A DNA stretch of 6,224 bases from positions 1 through 6,224 of the forward strand of contig JAMOMT010000172.1 in assembly GCA_027066965.1 (NCBI GenBank), read 5' to 3'. The position numbers and the translations under genes were made by a program. This document shows, one piece after another, positions 1 through 5,687 of this stretch. The notes below the pieces were generated by a model. It searched no databases. It worked only from the letters and a program-made list of their open reading frames with translations, and was not told the DNA's origin. Every line of letters starts with the position of its first letter. Positions within the stretch are counted from its first letter, which is position 1. The DNA comes from Archaeoglobaceae archaeon (GTDB lineage: Archaea; Halobacteriota; Archaeoglobi; Archaeoglobales; Archaeoglobaceae).

Positions 1-857
1 GTCGGCTCTCCACATCTCTCGCACTCGTTCAGATCTATCTGAGGGAACATTTCTTTTAGACATGGTATAAGAGTTTCAAAACTTCTCATAACAGAATACT
101 TCCTCCCCGGGTAGGCGTTCTCGAACTCGTATAGAAAGTCCCTGACCATAGCTCTGACCGGGAAGTGGCTATAGGGACACTCGTTCATGTCGATCGGTAG
201 AGAGTTGACGAGACAGTAAATCAAAACTTCCTTCTCGTAAACTTCTCTGAAGGGCTTTATCCTCATTACCAGCCCTTTCTGAACCCTCTGAGGAATCAAC
301 CTTGCGAGTCTCTCTATGTCGGACTGGAGAAAATTCAGCAAAATCGTTTGAGTTTCGTCGTCGAGGTTGTGAGCTGTTGCGAGCTTGTTAGCCCCCATCT
401 CCCTCGCAGTCCTATTTAACAGATATTTCCTGAAGACGCCGCAATAAGTGCAGGGTTTCTTGTCACCCAGCTTCACCATCTCGTCAAGCGTCATTCCGAA
501 GTTCTCCTTAAAAGATACAACAACATGCTCTATCCCGAGATCCTTCGTAACCTTCTTTGCTATCTTAACGGTAGGAGGTCTGTAACCCTCTATCCCCTCG
601 TCGATCGTTATGGCAAAGAATTCCAAGTCCTTCCTCTCTCCGTACAGCTCCATTAGCAGATGAGTTAGAGCGACGCTGTCCTTGCCGCCGCTCAGAGCTA
701 TGGCTATCCTGTCACCGCTCTCGATCATCTTGTATTTCTTTACGGCGTACCTCACCCTCTTTTCGAAGTCGTAGAGAAAGTGTTTCTTGCAGAGGTGTCT
801 GCCGGAGTGTCTCTGATAGTATATCGCCCTTCTCCCACAGTGTGCACACCTGATCAC
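1..857 (-). CDS. ttuA: TtuA/NcsA-family tRNA 2-thiolation enzyme (C-terminus cut by window edge)
   Basis: This is a PP-loop ATPase that adenylates a tRNA uridine and replaces its C2 oxygen with sulfur in the cytoplasm. The 285 visible residues contain, in order: an N-terminal zinc finger (C4, C7, C23, H26); the SGGKDS pyrophosphate loop at 56-61; PCTYCG with C136 and C139; and C227 in ECPYS. In Thermus TtuA the three equivalent cysteines bind a catalytic 4Fe-4S cluster. C279 and C282 begin the second zinc finger, which continues outside the window; the family is usually a little over 300 residues. I chose the GTG at 857-855 because the first zinc-finger cysteine follows after three residues and GGAG sits 5 nt upstream. 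The gene lies 80 nt downstream of tRNA-Lys on the same strand. Family membership is clear. Whether the target is U54 (TtuA) or the wobble U34 (NcsA/Ncs6) cannot be decided from this sequence, so the symbol is provisional. Confidence 0.9.
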   Translation of the reverse strand, partial: MIRCAHCGRRAIYYQRHSGRHLCKKHFLYDFEKRVRYAVKKYKMIESGDRIAIALSGGKDSVALTHLLMELYGERKDLEFFAITIDEGIEGYRPPTVKIAKKVTKDLGIEHVVVSFKENFGMTLDEMVKLGDKKPCTYCGVFRKYLLNRTAREMGANKLATAHNLDDETQTILLNFLQSDIERLARLIPQRVQKGLVMRIKPFREVYEKEVLIYCLVNSLPIDMNECPYSHFPVRAMVRDFLYEFENAYPGRKYSVMRSFETLIPCLKEMFPQIDLNECERCGEP

Positions 858-862
858 GCTTA

Positions 863-871
863 CTCCTCTCC
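863..871 (-). promoter_or_regulatory. Shine-Dalgarno site of the tRNA thiolase gene
   Basis: On the minus strand the purine run GGAGAGGAG ends 5 nt before the GTG at 857. Two GGAG cores are available, the nearer at 866-863. It supports a GTG rather than an ATG as the initiation codon. Confidence 0.6.
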
Positions 872-937
872 TTCTTAACCCCAATTTTGCCGGGTTTTGC
901 TTTTACTTCAAACTTACGTAAACGCAGAATAGAAAAG

Positions 938-1011
938 CGGGCCGGGAGGGATTTGAACCCCCGACCGGCGGATTAAGAGTCCGCTGCTCTTCCTGGCTGA
1001 GCTACCGGCCC
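938..1011 (-). tRNA. tRNA-Lys, anticodon CTT
   Basis: A complete 74-nt cloverleaf reads on the minus strand. The 7-bp acceptor stem is perfect (GGGCCGG with CCGGCCC). The D arm is GCTCAGCCAGGAAGAGC. The anticodon arm has stems GCGGA/TCCGC around the loop CTCTTAA, which puts the anticodon CTT at 977-975 and so reads the Lys codon AAG. The T arm is GGGGG-TTCAAAT-CCCTC, with one G-T wobble. The discriminator base is G at 938 and no CCA is encoded, as in many archaeal tRNA genes. There is no intron. The transcript runs into CTTTTCT just past the gene, a plausible T-rich termination signal. U54 is present, so the tRNA could accept the 2-thio modification made by TtuA-type enzymes; a wobble-U34 thiolase could not act here because position 34 is C. 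Confidence 0.97.
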
Positions 1012-1036
1012 TCGCAGGAATAGGTTCAGCTTACGC

Positions 1037-1046
1037 TATTTAAAAG
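1037..1046 (-). promoter_or_regulatory. TATA box of tRNA-Lys
   Basis: The minus strand reads CTTTTAAATA here, centred about 30 nt upstream of the first tRNA base. With the usual archaeal TATA-to-start spacing of about 25-27 nt, transcription would begin a few bases before the mature 5' end. The site lies between the stop codon of the RHH gene and the tRNA, so the tRNA can be transcribed independently. Confidence 0.65.
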
Positions 1047-1059
1047 TTGTCCTGCCAAC

Positions 1060-1590
1060 CTAAAGCAACCTCAGCCTTAGCTTGGTAAGGTCCTCCTTTA
1101 TCTCGTACTTTATCCCGACCCCATCTAGAACCTCCTCCAGAAAAACTCTTACGAACTCCTTCGTGTCCTTGCTCACGAGTATGAGCGTGTACTCCTTCTC
1201 TCCGGTCTTGTTTATCCTAAAGAAGTTGCAAGCCTCGAGCCTCCTGAGTATGTAATCGACGCTCTTCCCTGCAAATTGGTCAGCATGACTCCTCGCAATC
1301 TCCCTGTGTACCTCCATAAACTTCTCCTTTTCTGGATGCGTTTCGACCATGTGCAGAAACGCGACAAGATGATCTATGTCGAGAATTACGTGCTCCCCTT
1401 CCCCCAGCATCTCCACGTATATCCTTATCTTCTCGAAGTCGTAGTTTTCAAAATCTCTATGAGCATAGTAAAACTTGAGGGCTCTCCTTATTATCTCGCT
1501 CTGAGAGAGCCTGCAGCTCTCTCTCAGCCTGTTAAATATTTCGTTGCTCTCCTCGTCGAGAGCTATCGTAACCCTTATGGGATTCTTCAT
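1060..1590 (-). CDS. Ribbon-helix-helix (CopG/Arc-type) DNA-binding protein with unrecognised C-terminal domain
   Basis: The 176-residue product starts MKNPIRVTIALDEES. An alternating strand at about residues 4-10 is followed by helix 1 (about 12-26), the turn LSQSE and helix 2 (about 29-43), ending in IIRRALKFYYAH. This is the layout of RHH dimers, which insert their beta strand into the DNA major groove. Residues of about 50-176 form a second domain that I do not recognise. It has a His-containing segment (HVILDIDHLVAFLHMVETHP), a helical middle, and a beta-rich end resembling a ligand-binding or oligomerisation module. The nickel-binding pattern of NikR is not evident. I chose the ATG at 1590 because GAGGTG lies 7 nt upstream and the RHH strand begins at once; an in-frame extension to 1731 gives a low-complexity, implausible N-terminus. 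The gene is divergent from pyrB across 174 bp, so autoregulation or control of pyrB is possible but unproven. Confidence 0.8.
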   Translation of the reverse strand: MKNPIRVTIALDEESNEIFNRLRESCRLSQSEIIRRALKFYYAHRDFENYDFEKIRIYVEMLGEGEHVILDIDHLVAFLHMVETHPEKEKFMEVHREIARSHADQFAGKSVDYILRRLEACNFFRINKTGEKEYTLILVSKDTKEFVRVFLEEVLDGVGIKYEIKEDLTKLRLRLL

Positions 1591-1597
1591 GCTGCAG

Positions 1598-1603
1598 CAC
1601 CTC
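1598..1603 (-). promoter_or_regulatory. Shine-Dalgarno site that sets the start of the RHH gene
   Basis: On the minus strand GAGGTG ends 7 nt before the ATG at 1590. It matches the archaeal anti-SD well, and it argues against the 47-codon in-frame upstream extension. Confidence 0.7.
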
Positions 1604-1610
1604 AGTAAAG

Positions 1611-1630
1611 GATTTAAAAATTTTTTGAAG
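1611..1630 (-). promoter_or_regulatory. AT-rich promoter element of the RHH gene
   Basis: The minus strand has an A/T tract followed by TTTTTAAAT (1620-1612), a TATA-like element. Centring the TATA box on TTTAAAT would place the transcription start almost at the ATG, which conflicts with use of the SD. A box a few bases further upstream in the A/T tract would give a short leader containing the SD. The exact box is therefore uncertain. The remainder of the 1591-1764 gap holds the pyrB promoter and no further gene that I can see. Confidence 0.45.
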
Positions 1631-1732
1631 ATTTCGACAGGATGGTGAATACTTTGTATCGTTTTAATTTGTTTGATGAAAATTGAACAGTACGAGTTTC
1701 GTCGCAAAGAGGATTTGAGCGAATTCAACACC

Positions 1733-1740
1733 TTTATACG
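1733..1740 (+). promoter_or_regulatory. TATA box of pyrB (leaderless transcript likely)
   Basis: TTTATACG is centred about 28 nt before the pyrB ATG at 1765. At normal archaeal spacing, transcription would start at or within a few bases of the ATG. No SD-like sequence lies between box and start codon (CATCCACTTCAGAGCCA), which fits leaderless initiation of the pyrBI message. Confidence 0.6.
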
Positions 1741-1764
1741 CCATGAACATCCACTTCAGAGCCA

Positions 1765-2682
1765 ATGAGATTCAGGCATCTCATCTCTATAGACGACCTC
1801 AGTAGGGATGACATAGAGTATATACTCGAACTTGCAGAAAAATTCCTTCCGGTTGCAGAGGGAAAAAAGAAGGAGAAACCGCTTGAGGGAAAACTTCTGG
1901 CAAACCTGTTTTTTGAACCTTCTACAAGGACGAGGATGAGCTTCGAGGTCGCCATGAAAAGACTTGGAGGAGAGGTAATTAATATGACAGCTCAGGAGGC
2001 GAGTAGCGTTGCCAAAGGTGAAACTCTCGCCGATACCATAGAAGTTGTCTCAAAGTACGCAGACGCCATAGTTCTGAGGCATCCTCTCGAAGGTGCGGCG
2101 AGGTTTGCAGCCGAGCATTCAGATGTTCCAATAATAAATGCGGGAGATGGAGCCGGACAGCATCCCACCCAAACTCTTCTCGACCTCTACACTATAAAGA
2201 AGGAGTCAAGCCTAAAAAATTTGAAGATAGCCCTCATGGGAGATCTCAAGTATTCCAGAACTGTTCATTCCCTAATAAAGGCACTGACGCTCTTTGGAGC
2301 TGAGATATACCTGATAAGCCCTCCCTCGCTCGCACTTCCGGAAGAGCTGTTCGAAGAGATAAGAGAAAAGGTTAGGGTGGAGGTTGCGGAACTCGAGGAG
2401 GTGATAGAGGAAATAGATGTTCTCTACGTGACGAGAATTCAGAAGGAACGTTTTCCGGACGAGGAAGAGTACCTTAAGGTCGCGGGGAGTTACAAGGTCG
2501 ATGCCAAAACGCTCGAGAGGGCGAAGGACAATCTAATAGTGATGCACCCCCTTCCGAGGGTTGACGAGATAGATGTGTCCGTTGACAGGACAAAGCACGC
2601 GAAGTACTTCCAGCAGACGTTTTACGGAGTGCCTGTAAGGATGGCAATTCTGTACGAGGTTCTTGCTGAGAACGGGAGTTGA
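1765..2682 (+). CDS. pyrB: Aspartate carbamoyltransferase, catalytic chain
   Basis: It condenses carbamoyl phosphate with L-aspartate to N-carbamoyl-L-aspartate, the committed step of de novo pyrimidine synthesis (EC 2.1.3.2). The 305-residue length is typical of catalytic chains. The carbamoyl-phosphate loop FFEPSTRTRMSFE has STRTR at 53-57. ASSVAKGET (79-87) supplies the Ser and Lys that reach into the neighbouring subunit of the trimer. HPTQ is at 133-136 and LLDLYTI follows it. HPLPRVDEI begins at residue 261; its LPR marks aspartate rather than ornithine specificity. The ATG at 1765 sits at leaderless distance from a TATA box, and the alternative ATG at 1743 is out of frame. pyrI follows directly, so the enzyme is expected to be the allosteric catalytic/regulatory dodecamer found in E. 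coli and many archaea. The identification is secure. Confidence 0.97.
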   Translation: MRFRHLISIDDLSRDDIEYILELAEKFLPVAEGKKKEKPLEGKLLANLFFEPSTRTRMSFEVAMKRLGGEVINMTAQEASSVAKGETLADTIEVVSKYADAIVLRHPLEGAARFAAEHSDVPIINAGDGAGQHPTQTLLDLYTIKKESSLKNLKIALMGDLKYSRTVHSLIKALTLFGAEIYLISPPSLALPEELFEEIREKVRVEVAELEEVIEEIDVLYVTRIQKERFPDEEEYLKVAGSYKVDAKTLERAKDNLIVMHPLPRVDEIDVSVDRTKHAKYFQQTFYGVPVRMAILYEVLAENGS

Positions 2683-2700
2683 GGTGGGCCGAGATAAAGT

Positions 2701-2708
2701 GGAGGTGA
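2701..2708 (+). promoter_or_regulatory. Perfect Shine-Dalgarno site ahead of pyrI
   Basis: GGAGGTGA is a full-length match to the archaeal anti-SD. It ends 5 nt before the TTG at 2714. It is the best argument for a TTG start of pyrI over the in-frame GTG codons at 2684, 2699 and 2705. Confidence 0.65.
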
Positions 2709-2713
2709 AGGCG

Positions 2714-3199
2714 TTGGAGAGTAAGAATAAAGAGAAATCAGCGGAAAGGCTGGCTGTAAGCAAGATAAGGTGTGGCACCGTCATAGACCACATAAATGCG
2801 GGTAAAGCTCTCCTAGTGCTGAGGATACTCGGAATAAAACCGGGAAGCAGCGAGAGGGTTCTGATAGCTATGAACGTTCCGAGCAAGAAGATGGGAAAGA
2901 AAGACATAGTGAAGGTTGAGGGTAAGTACATTGGAGAAGAGGAACTCAACAGGATAGCTCTCATTTCCCCAAACGCAACGATAAACCTGATAGAAGACTA
3001 CAGGGTGAGCGAGAAGAGAAGAGTCGAGCTACCTTCGGTGGTCGAGGGAATACTCACGTGTCCGAACAGGAACTGCATAACGAATAGCAGGGAGCCGATA
3101 AAGAGCAGGTTTCACATAGTAAAGAAGGGTGAGGAAGTCAGAGCTGTGTGTCACTACTGCGGCAGGAGAATTTGCGAGCTCGATCGCTACGTTGTCTAA
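2714..3199 (+). CDS. pyrI: Aspartate carbamoyltransferase, regulatory chain
   Basis: This is the non-catalytic subunit that binds nucleotide effectors (CTP/ATP) and links PyrB trimers into the allosteric holoenzyme. With the TTG start it has 161 residues, against about 150 usually. The allosteric domain opens with SKIRCGTVIDHINAGKAL (16-33), the family's nucleotide-binding signature. NVPSKKMGKKDIVKVEG and LISPNATINLI follow. The C-terminal zinc domain that contacts PyrB has C116-x4-C121 and C146-x2-C149; C154 is an extra cysteine. The gap to the pyrB stop is 31 nt. The start is the weak point: TTG 2714 has the perfect SD, but GTG at 2684, 2699 or 2705, or TTG at 2663 overlapping pyrB, are in frame and would add only poorly conserved residues. 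The gene ends 28 bp from the convergent KaiC-like gene, and no clear T-rich terminator is visible in that gap. Confidence 0.93.
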   Translation: MESKNKEKSAERLAVSKIRCGTVIDHINAGKALLVLRILGIKPGSSERVLIAMNVPSKKMGKKDIVKVEGKYIGEEELNRIALISPNATINLIEDYRVSEKRRVELPSVVEGILTCPNRNCITNSREPIKSRFHIVKKGEEVRAVCHYCGRRICELDRYVV

Positions 3200-3227
3200 C
3201 GCTTGTAACTCGTTAGAATAGCTGATG

Positions 3228-3923
3228 TCAGAATATCACCTCCCTCTCGAAGACTACTATGCCCGACTCTGTGATTTCGTAGGGCTTGGGATTTCGGGAG
3301 TGCTTGACCCTCCTCATCTTCACGACTTCTATCCCAAGCTTAACCTCACCCATCCCCCCGTTCACACTACTCCTCACGTACCTCATGCTTATCGCACCGT
3401 CGCATATGTACTCAAGTAGCCCGTATTTCGAGAATGTTGGGTTATTCTTGTCAGCCTCACTCGTTATTATCGCTGTAACTCCAGCATCCTTCAAAACGTT
3501 CCTTATGGATGCGAGAGCTTTGTATCTCTCGCCTTCCTCGAAAAGAGCTTCAAAAACGCTTATCGTGTCAACAAGAACTCTGCTCGCACCCATCCCCTTT
3601 ATCGCCTCCGGCAAATCGCTCTTTATTTTTCTAAGGGATTCCTTGACCTCAGCTGCCTCGAGTCTTGTTACCTCTAAGCTATCAGAGTAGCTGTCGAAGT
3701 CCATTCCAAAGCTCCTCGCGTCATCTATTAAACTCTCCTCGTCCTCGTCGAAGCTCAGGATTATGCACCTTTCTCCATTCCGCAACCCAGCATATATGAA
3801 GTGCAAACCGAGAGTTGTCTTTCCAGTACCGTACTGCCCAACAACAGCTACGATGTGTCCCTTGGGTATTCCACCACCAAGCATAGCATCGAGCCCTTCA
3901 ACGCCCGTAGATAGAAGTTCCAT
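3228..3923 (-). CDS. Single-domain KaiC/RadA-superfamily ATPase
   Basis: This is a 231-residue RecA-fold ATPase of the archaeal KaiC-like group, the set often annotated as ATPases implicated in signal transduction. After the typical start STGVEGLDAMLGGGIPKGH it has an intact Walker A, GQYGTGKTT (29-37). The acidic pair D59-E60 in LSFDED sits where KaiC domains carry catalytic glutamates. The Walker B strand is RVLVDTIS, with D119. The C-terminal part (MRYVRSSVNGGMGEVKLGIEVVKMRRVKHSRNPKPYEI) matches the usual ending of these domains. There is no second ATPase domain, no fused sensor and no membrane segment, so it is cytoplasmic. The cellular role of such solo KaiC proteins is generally unknown, and a clock function should not be assumed. 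It has its own TATA-like promoter in the 100-bp gap behind a degenerate paralogue on the same strand. Confidence 0.9.
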   Translation of the reverse strand: MELLSTGVEGLDAMLGGGIPKGHIVAVVGQYGTGKTTLGLHFIYAGLRNGERCIILSFDEDEESLIDDARSFGMDFDSYSDSLEVTRLEAAEVKESLRKIKSDLPEAIKGMGASRVLVDTISVFEALFEEGERYKALASIRNVLKDAGVTAIITSEADKNNPTFSKYGLLEYICDGAISMRYVRSSVNGGMGEVKLGIEVVKMRRVKHSRNPKPYEITESGIVVFEREVIF

Positions 3924-3959
3924 GTCTTACTAACATCATCATCCCGAAAATAGTTTGCG

Positions 3960-3967
3960 TTTTTAAA
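3960..3967 (-). promoter_or_regulatory. TATA box of the intact KaiC-like gene
   Basis: The minus strand reads TTTAAAAA here, centred about 41 nt upstream of the ATG at 3923. That predicts a transcription start near 3937 and a leader of about 14 nt. Only a weak SD (GATGATGATG) lies in the leader. An independent promoter means the gene need not depend on read-through from the argF-nadE transcript. Confidence 0.5.
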
Positions 3968-4020
3968 CTACTAAAACTGCATTAGTTAGTATTAAATTTA
4001 ATAACAAAATTTAAACTGCA
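3962..4020. repeat. Paired short direct repeats in the KaiC-like intergenic region
   Basis: TTTAAACT occurs at 3962-3969 and 4010-4017. AAACTGCA occurs at 3974-3981 and 4013-4020. Both pairs flank the palindrome at 3990-4003. The copies are short and lie in AT-rich DNA, so they may be coincidental. Confidence 0.3.
3990..4003. repeat. 14-bp perfect AT-only palindrome in the gap between the two KaiC-like genes
   Basis: TATTAAATTTAATA is identical on both strands. It lies about 23 bp upstream of the TATA box of the intact KaiC-like gene and 20 bp past the stop of the degenerate one. It could be an operator for a dimeric regulator, or part of the T-rich termination region of the upstream gene. 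AT-only palindromes also occur by chance in AT-rich spacers. Confidence 0.4.
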
Positions 4021-4023
4021 AAT

Positions 4024-4824
4024 TCAAACTATCCTAACGAGCTGTGAAATTACAAAGCCTTCATGCGGGTCTATTTTTATGCTGTACTTTGATATCCTCT
4101 TCTTCTCGAGAACCGGCAGAACTCCGAGCAACTTTCTAATGTACATCCACCTCGTCACGCCTTCCTTGTGCACTTCCCACTCGAATACTATCGCTCCGTC
4201 CGCCTGATCCATGAGTTCCTCCTCCCTGCCCTTGTCGAGCATTCCTCTCGTGAGTGTGCTAAGCATGAGCACGTTTCTCTTGACGCACAGCTTCCTTATT
4301 CCCTTTATAAGATCTATCAGATCGTTCCAGCTTATCCTCTCCCTCGTAAGCCTCACGAGGTCGCTCATGCTGTCGAGAAAGACGAGGCTTCCGTCTTCTA
4401 TTTCGTCGCACAGTTTTACGAGTTCAGTGAGAATGTCACTCTCCTTCTTTCTGAACGCTTTGAGGCTAGGCTTTTCTGAACTGAACCACGACATGGGTAT
4501 TATCGAACTCTCGAAGTAGAGCTCTTCCAAGCTGACTATTCTGACGTTTTCCTCCAACTCCCTGAGTCTCTCTCCCGGAGCTTCTGGGAAGGAAAGTCTG
4601 GAGTCTCTTATCACCTCGCTAACACTCGAGGACATGGCTATGTACGTAGCCTTAAAGTGTCTTTCGGCCCCCCTGAAGATCATGGACAGGGCAAACTCCT
4701 TTCCCCCCGCTCCCACCTCTTCGAGCAGCATCACGAAACCGGGGTAAAAACCCCCGGTCTGTTTGTCGAAGAATTCTATGCCCGTGGGAAACCTCTTTTC
4801 GTCTTTCTCAGCTGTGACGGCCAT
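4024..4824 (-). CDS. KaiC/RAD55-like protein with degenerate Walker A (probable pseudo-ATPase)
   Basis: This 266-residue protein has the RecA/KaiC fold but an altered active site. FPTGIEFFDKQTGGFYPGFVMLL (12-34) aligns with the usual KaiC N-terminal stretch. The P-loop position reads EEVGAGGKE (35-43): the lysine K42 is kept, but the following Ser/Thr that binds Mg-ATP is Glu. At the catalytic-glutamate position there is a serine run (MSSSV, 64-68). The Walker B strand LVFLDSMSD with D151 survives. The family includes archaeal relatives with similar GAG-type loops, so this is likely an established degenerate branch rather than a decaying gene. The ATG at 4824 has GGAGGT 10 nt upstream; an in-frame start at 4911 would overlap nadE by 43 bp and add non-KaiC residues. 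It lies 44 nt after nadE, probably in one operon with argF and nadE. Its function is unknown; a regulatory or scaffold partner of the neighbouring KaiC-like ATPase is an inference. Confidence 0.82.
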   Translation of the reverse strand: MAVTAEKDEKRFPTGIEFFDKQTGGFYPGFVMLLEEVGAGGKEFALSMIFRGAERHFKATYIAMSSSVSEVIRDSRLSFPEAPGERLRELEENVRIVSLEELYFESSIIPMSWFSSEKPSLKAFRKKESDILTELVKLCDEIEDGSLVFLDSMSDLVRLTRERISWNDLIDLIKGIRKLCVKRNVLMLSTLTRGMLDKGREEELMDQADGAIVFEWEVHKEGVTRWMYIRKLLGVLPVLEKKRISKYSIKIDPHEGFVISQLVRIV

Positions 4825-4834
4825 GACGGCCCTG

Positions 4835-4840
4835 ACCTCC
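4835..4840 (-). promoter_or_regulatory. Shine-Dalgarno site that sets the start of the degenerate KaiC-like gene
   Basis: On the minus strand GGAGGT lies 10 nt before the ATG at 4824, inside the 44-nt gap after nadE. It favours this start over the longer frame beginning within nadE. Confidence 0.65.
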
Positions 4841-4868
4841 TTCCCGAACTCATTCCGGCAAAGAATAC

Positions 4869-5687
4869 CTACCTTAAAAGCCCCCTCACGCTCACCAACG
4901 GAGGCATGCACCTCTTGTGAGCGCTGTTCTTCACCATCTCCGCGACGAGCTCAACCTTTCTCAGCTCAGCCCCACTCTTATCAGCAACCGGAATCAGATC
5001 CTCCTTTCCGACCTCCCCCTTTTCCACCTTTTCCAGCAGTCCAAGCTCCTCCATAGCCATTAGTATCGAGTCGAGTTCGGAGTAGCTGATACCCATCTCC
5101 TCTTCATCAGTCTGGCCGCTCCACAGCCTCGCACTTGGCTTCTTCTTCCTTATTCTCTCGGGGATTCCAAGGTACTCCGCGAGCTGAAAAACCTCCGTCT
5201 TGTAGAGGTCGCCTATTGGCAAAAAGTCGACCCCACCATCTCCGTACTTCGTGAAGTAACCTGCCAGCAGCTCACTTCTGTTTCCAGTTCCAGCCACGAG
5301 TCTGTTCATGCTGTTTGCATGGTAGTAGAGCAGGATCATCCTTACTCTCGGCTTCAGGTTGGCGAAGGGTATTCCTTCTCTTCTGCAATCGAGGAGCTCA
5401 CATATCGACGAAATAGCAGGAGATATCTCTATTATCTTCCTCTCCACGCCGAGCTCGTCGCAGAGATTTAACGCGTCTTCCACGTCCTCCTCTGGCGTAA
5501 CCCCATTCTCAGGCATTATCAGAGCGAAAACTCTCTCGCTGCCGAGTGCAATAGTACACAGCTTTGCCACGCACGCGCTGTCAACTCCACCACTAACACC
5601 CACTACAACTCCCTCAGCTCCAGCCTCGTTCACAAAATCTCTTATAAAATCCGATATTTTCCCAACCACTCGATCCCACGCCGGCAT
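4869..5687 (-). CDS. nadE: NH3-dependent NAD+ synthetase
   Basis: It amidates nicotinic acid adenine dinucleotide to NAD+ through an adenylated intermediate, the last step of NAD synthesis (EC 6.3.1.5). The 272-residue product is a lone synthetase domain with no N-terminal nitrilase/glutaminase domain, so ammonia is the expected nitrogen donor. The N-type ATP pyrophosphatase loop SGGVDS is at 32-37. LVAGTGNRSELLAGYFTKYGDGG (130-152) and PIGDLYKTEV form the substrate and ATP pocket. KKPSARLWSGQTDEEEMGISYSELD is a family hallmark, and AHKRCMPP closes the active site. The start is the ATG at 5687, which overlaps the argF stop as TGATG; a TTG one codon earlier is less likely. The overlap predicts translational coupling to argF, since only a distant G-rich stretch resembles an SD. 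It is likely co-transcribed with the KaiC-like gene 44 nt downstream. Confidence 0.96.
   Translation of the reverse strand: MPAWDRVVGKISDFIRDFVNEAGAEGVVVGVSGGVDSACVAKLCTIALGSERVFALIMPENGVTPEEDVEDALNLCDELGVERKIIEISPAISSICELLDCRREGIPFANLKPRVRMILLYYHANSMNRLVAGTGNRSELLAGYFTKYGDGGVDFLPIGDLYKTEVFQLAEYLGIPERIRKKKPSARLWSGQTDEEEMGISYSELDSILMAMEELGLLEKVEKGEVGKEDLIPVADKSGAELRKVELVAEMVKNSAHKRCMPPLVSVRGLLR

Noticed and set aside
1276..1608. Plus-strand open frame of 110 codons inside the RHH gene
   Set aside because: It lies antisense within a gene with recognisable domain and SD, and its translation has no family features.
1591..1731. In-frame N-terminal extension of the RHH protein to an ATG at 1731
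   Set aside because: The extension does not resemble RHH proteins, covers the AT-rich promoter, and is bypassed by a good SD placed for the ATG at 1590.
2533..2964. Minus-strand open frame of 143 codons across the pyrB/pyrI junction
   Set aside because: It is antisense to two conserved genes with intact motifs, and its composition is that of a shadow frame.
3200..3227. Possible bidirectional terminator between pyrI and the KaiC-like gene
   Set aside because: The 28-bp gap has neither a stem-loop nor a T-run convincing on either strand.
3286..3690. Plus-strand hydrophobic frame inside the KaiC-like gene, resembling a small membrane protein
   Set aside because: The hydrophobic look comes from the reverse of acidic, Lys/Arg-rich coding sequence; the minus-strand gene has all its ATPase motifs.
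3228..4824. Circadian clock locus
   Set aside because: There is no KaiA or KaiB, and the ATPases are single-domain; solo KaiC-like proteins are widespread in archaea without a known clock.
4825..4911. Upstream start of the degenerate KaiC-like protein at 4911
   Set aside because: It would overlap the end of nadE by 43 bp, and the added 29 residues do not match the KaiC fold; the ATG at 4824 has its own GGAGGT.
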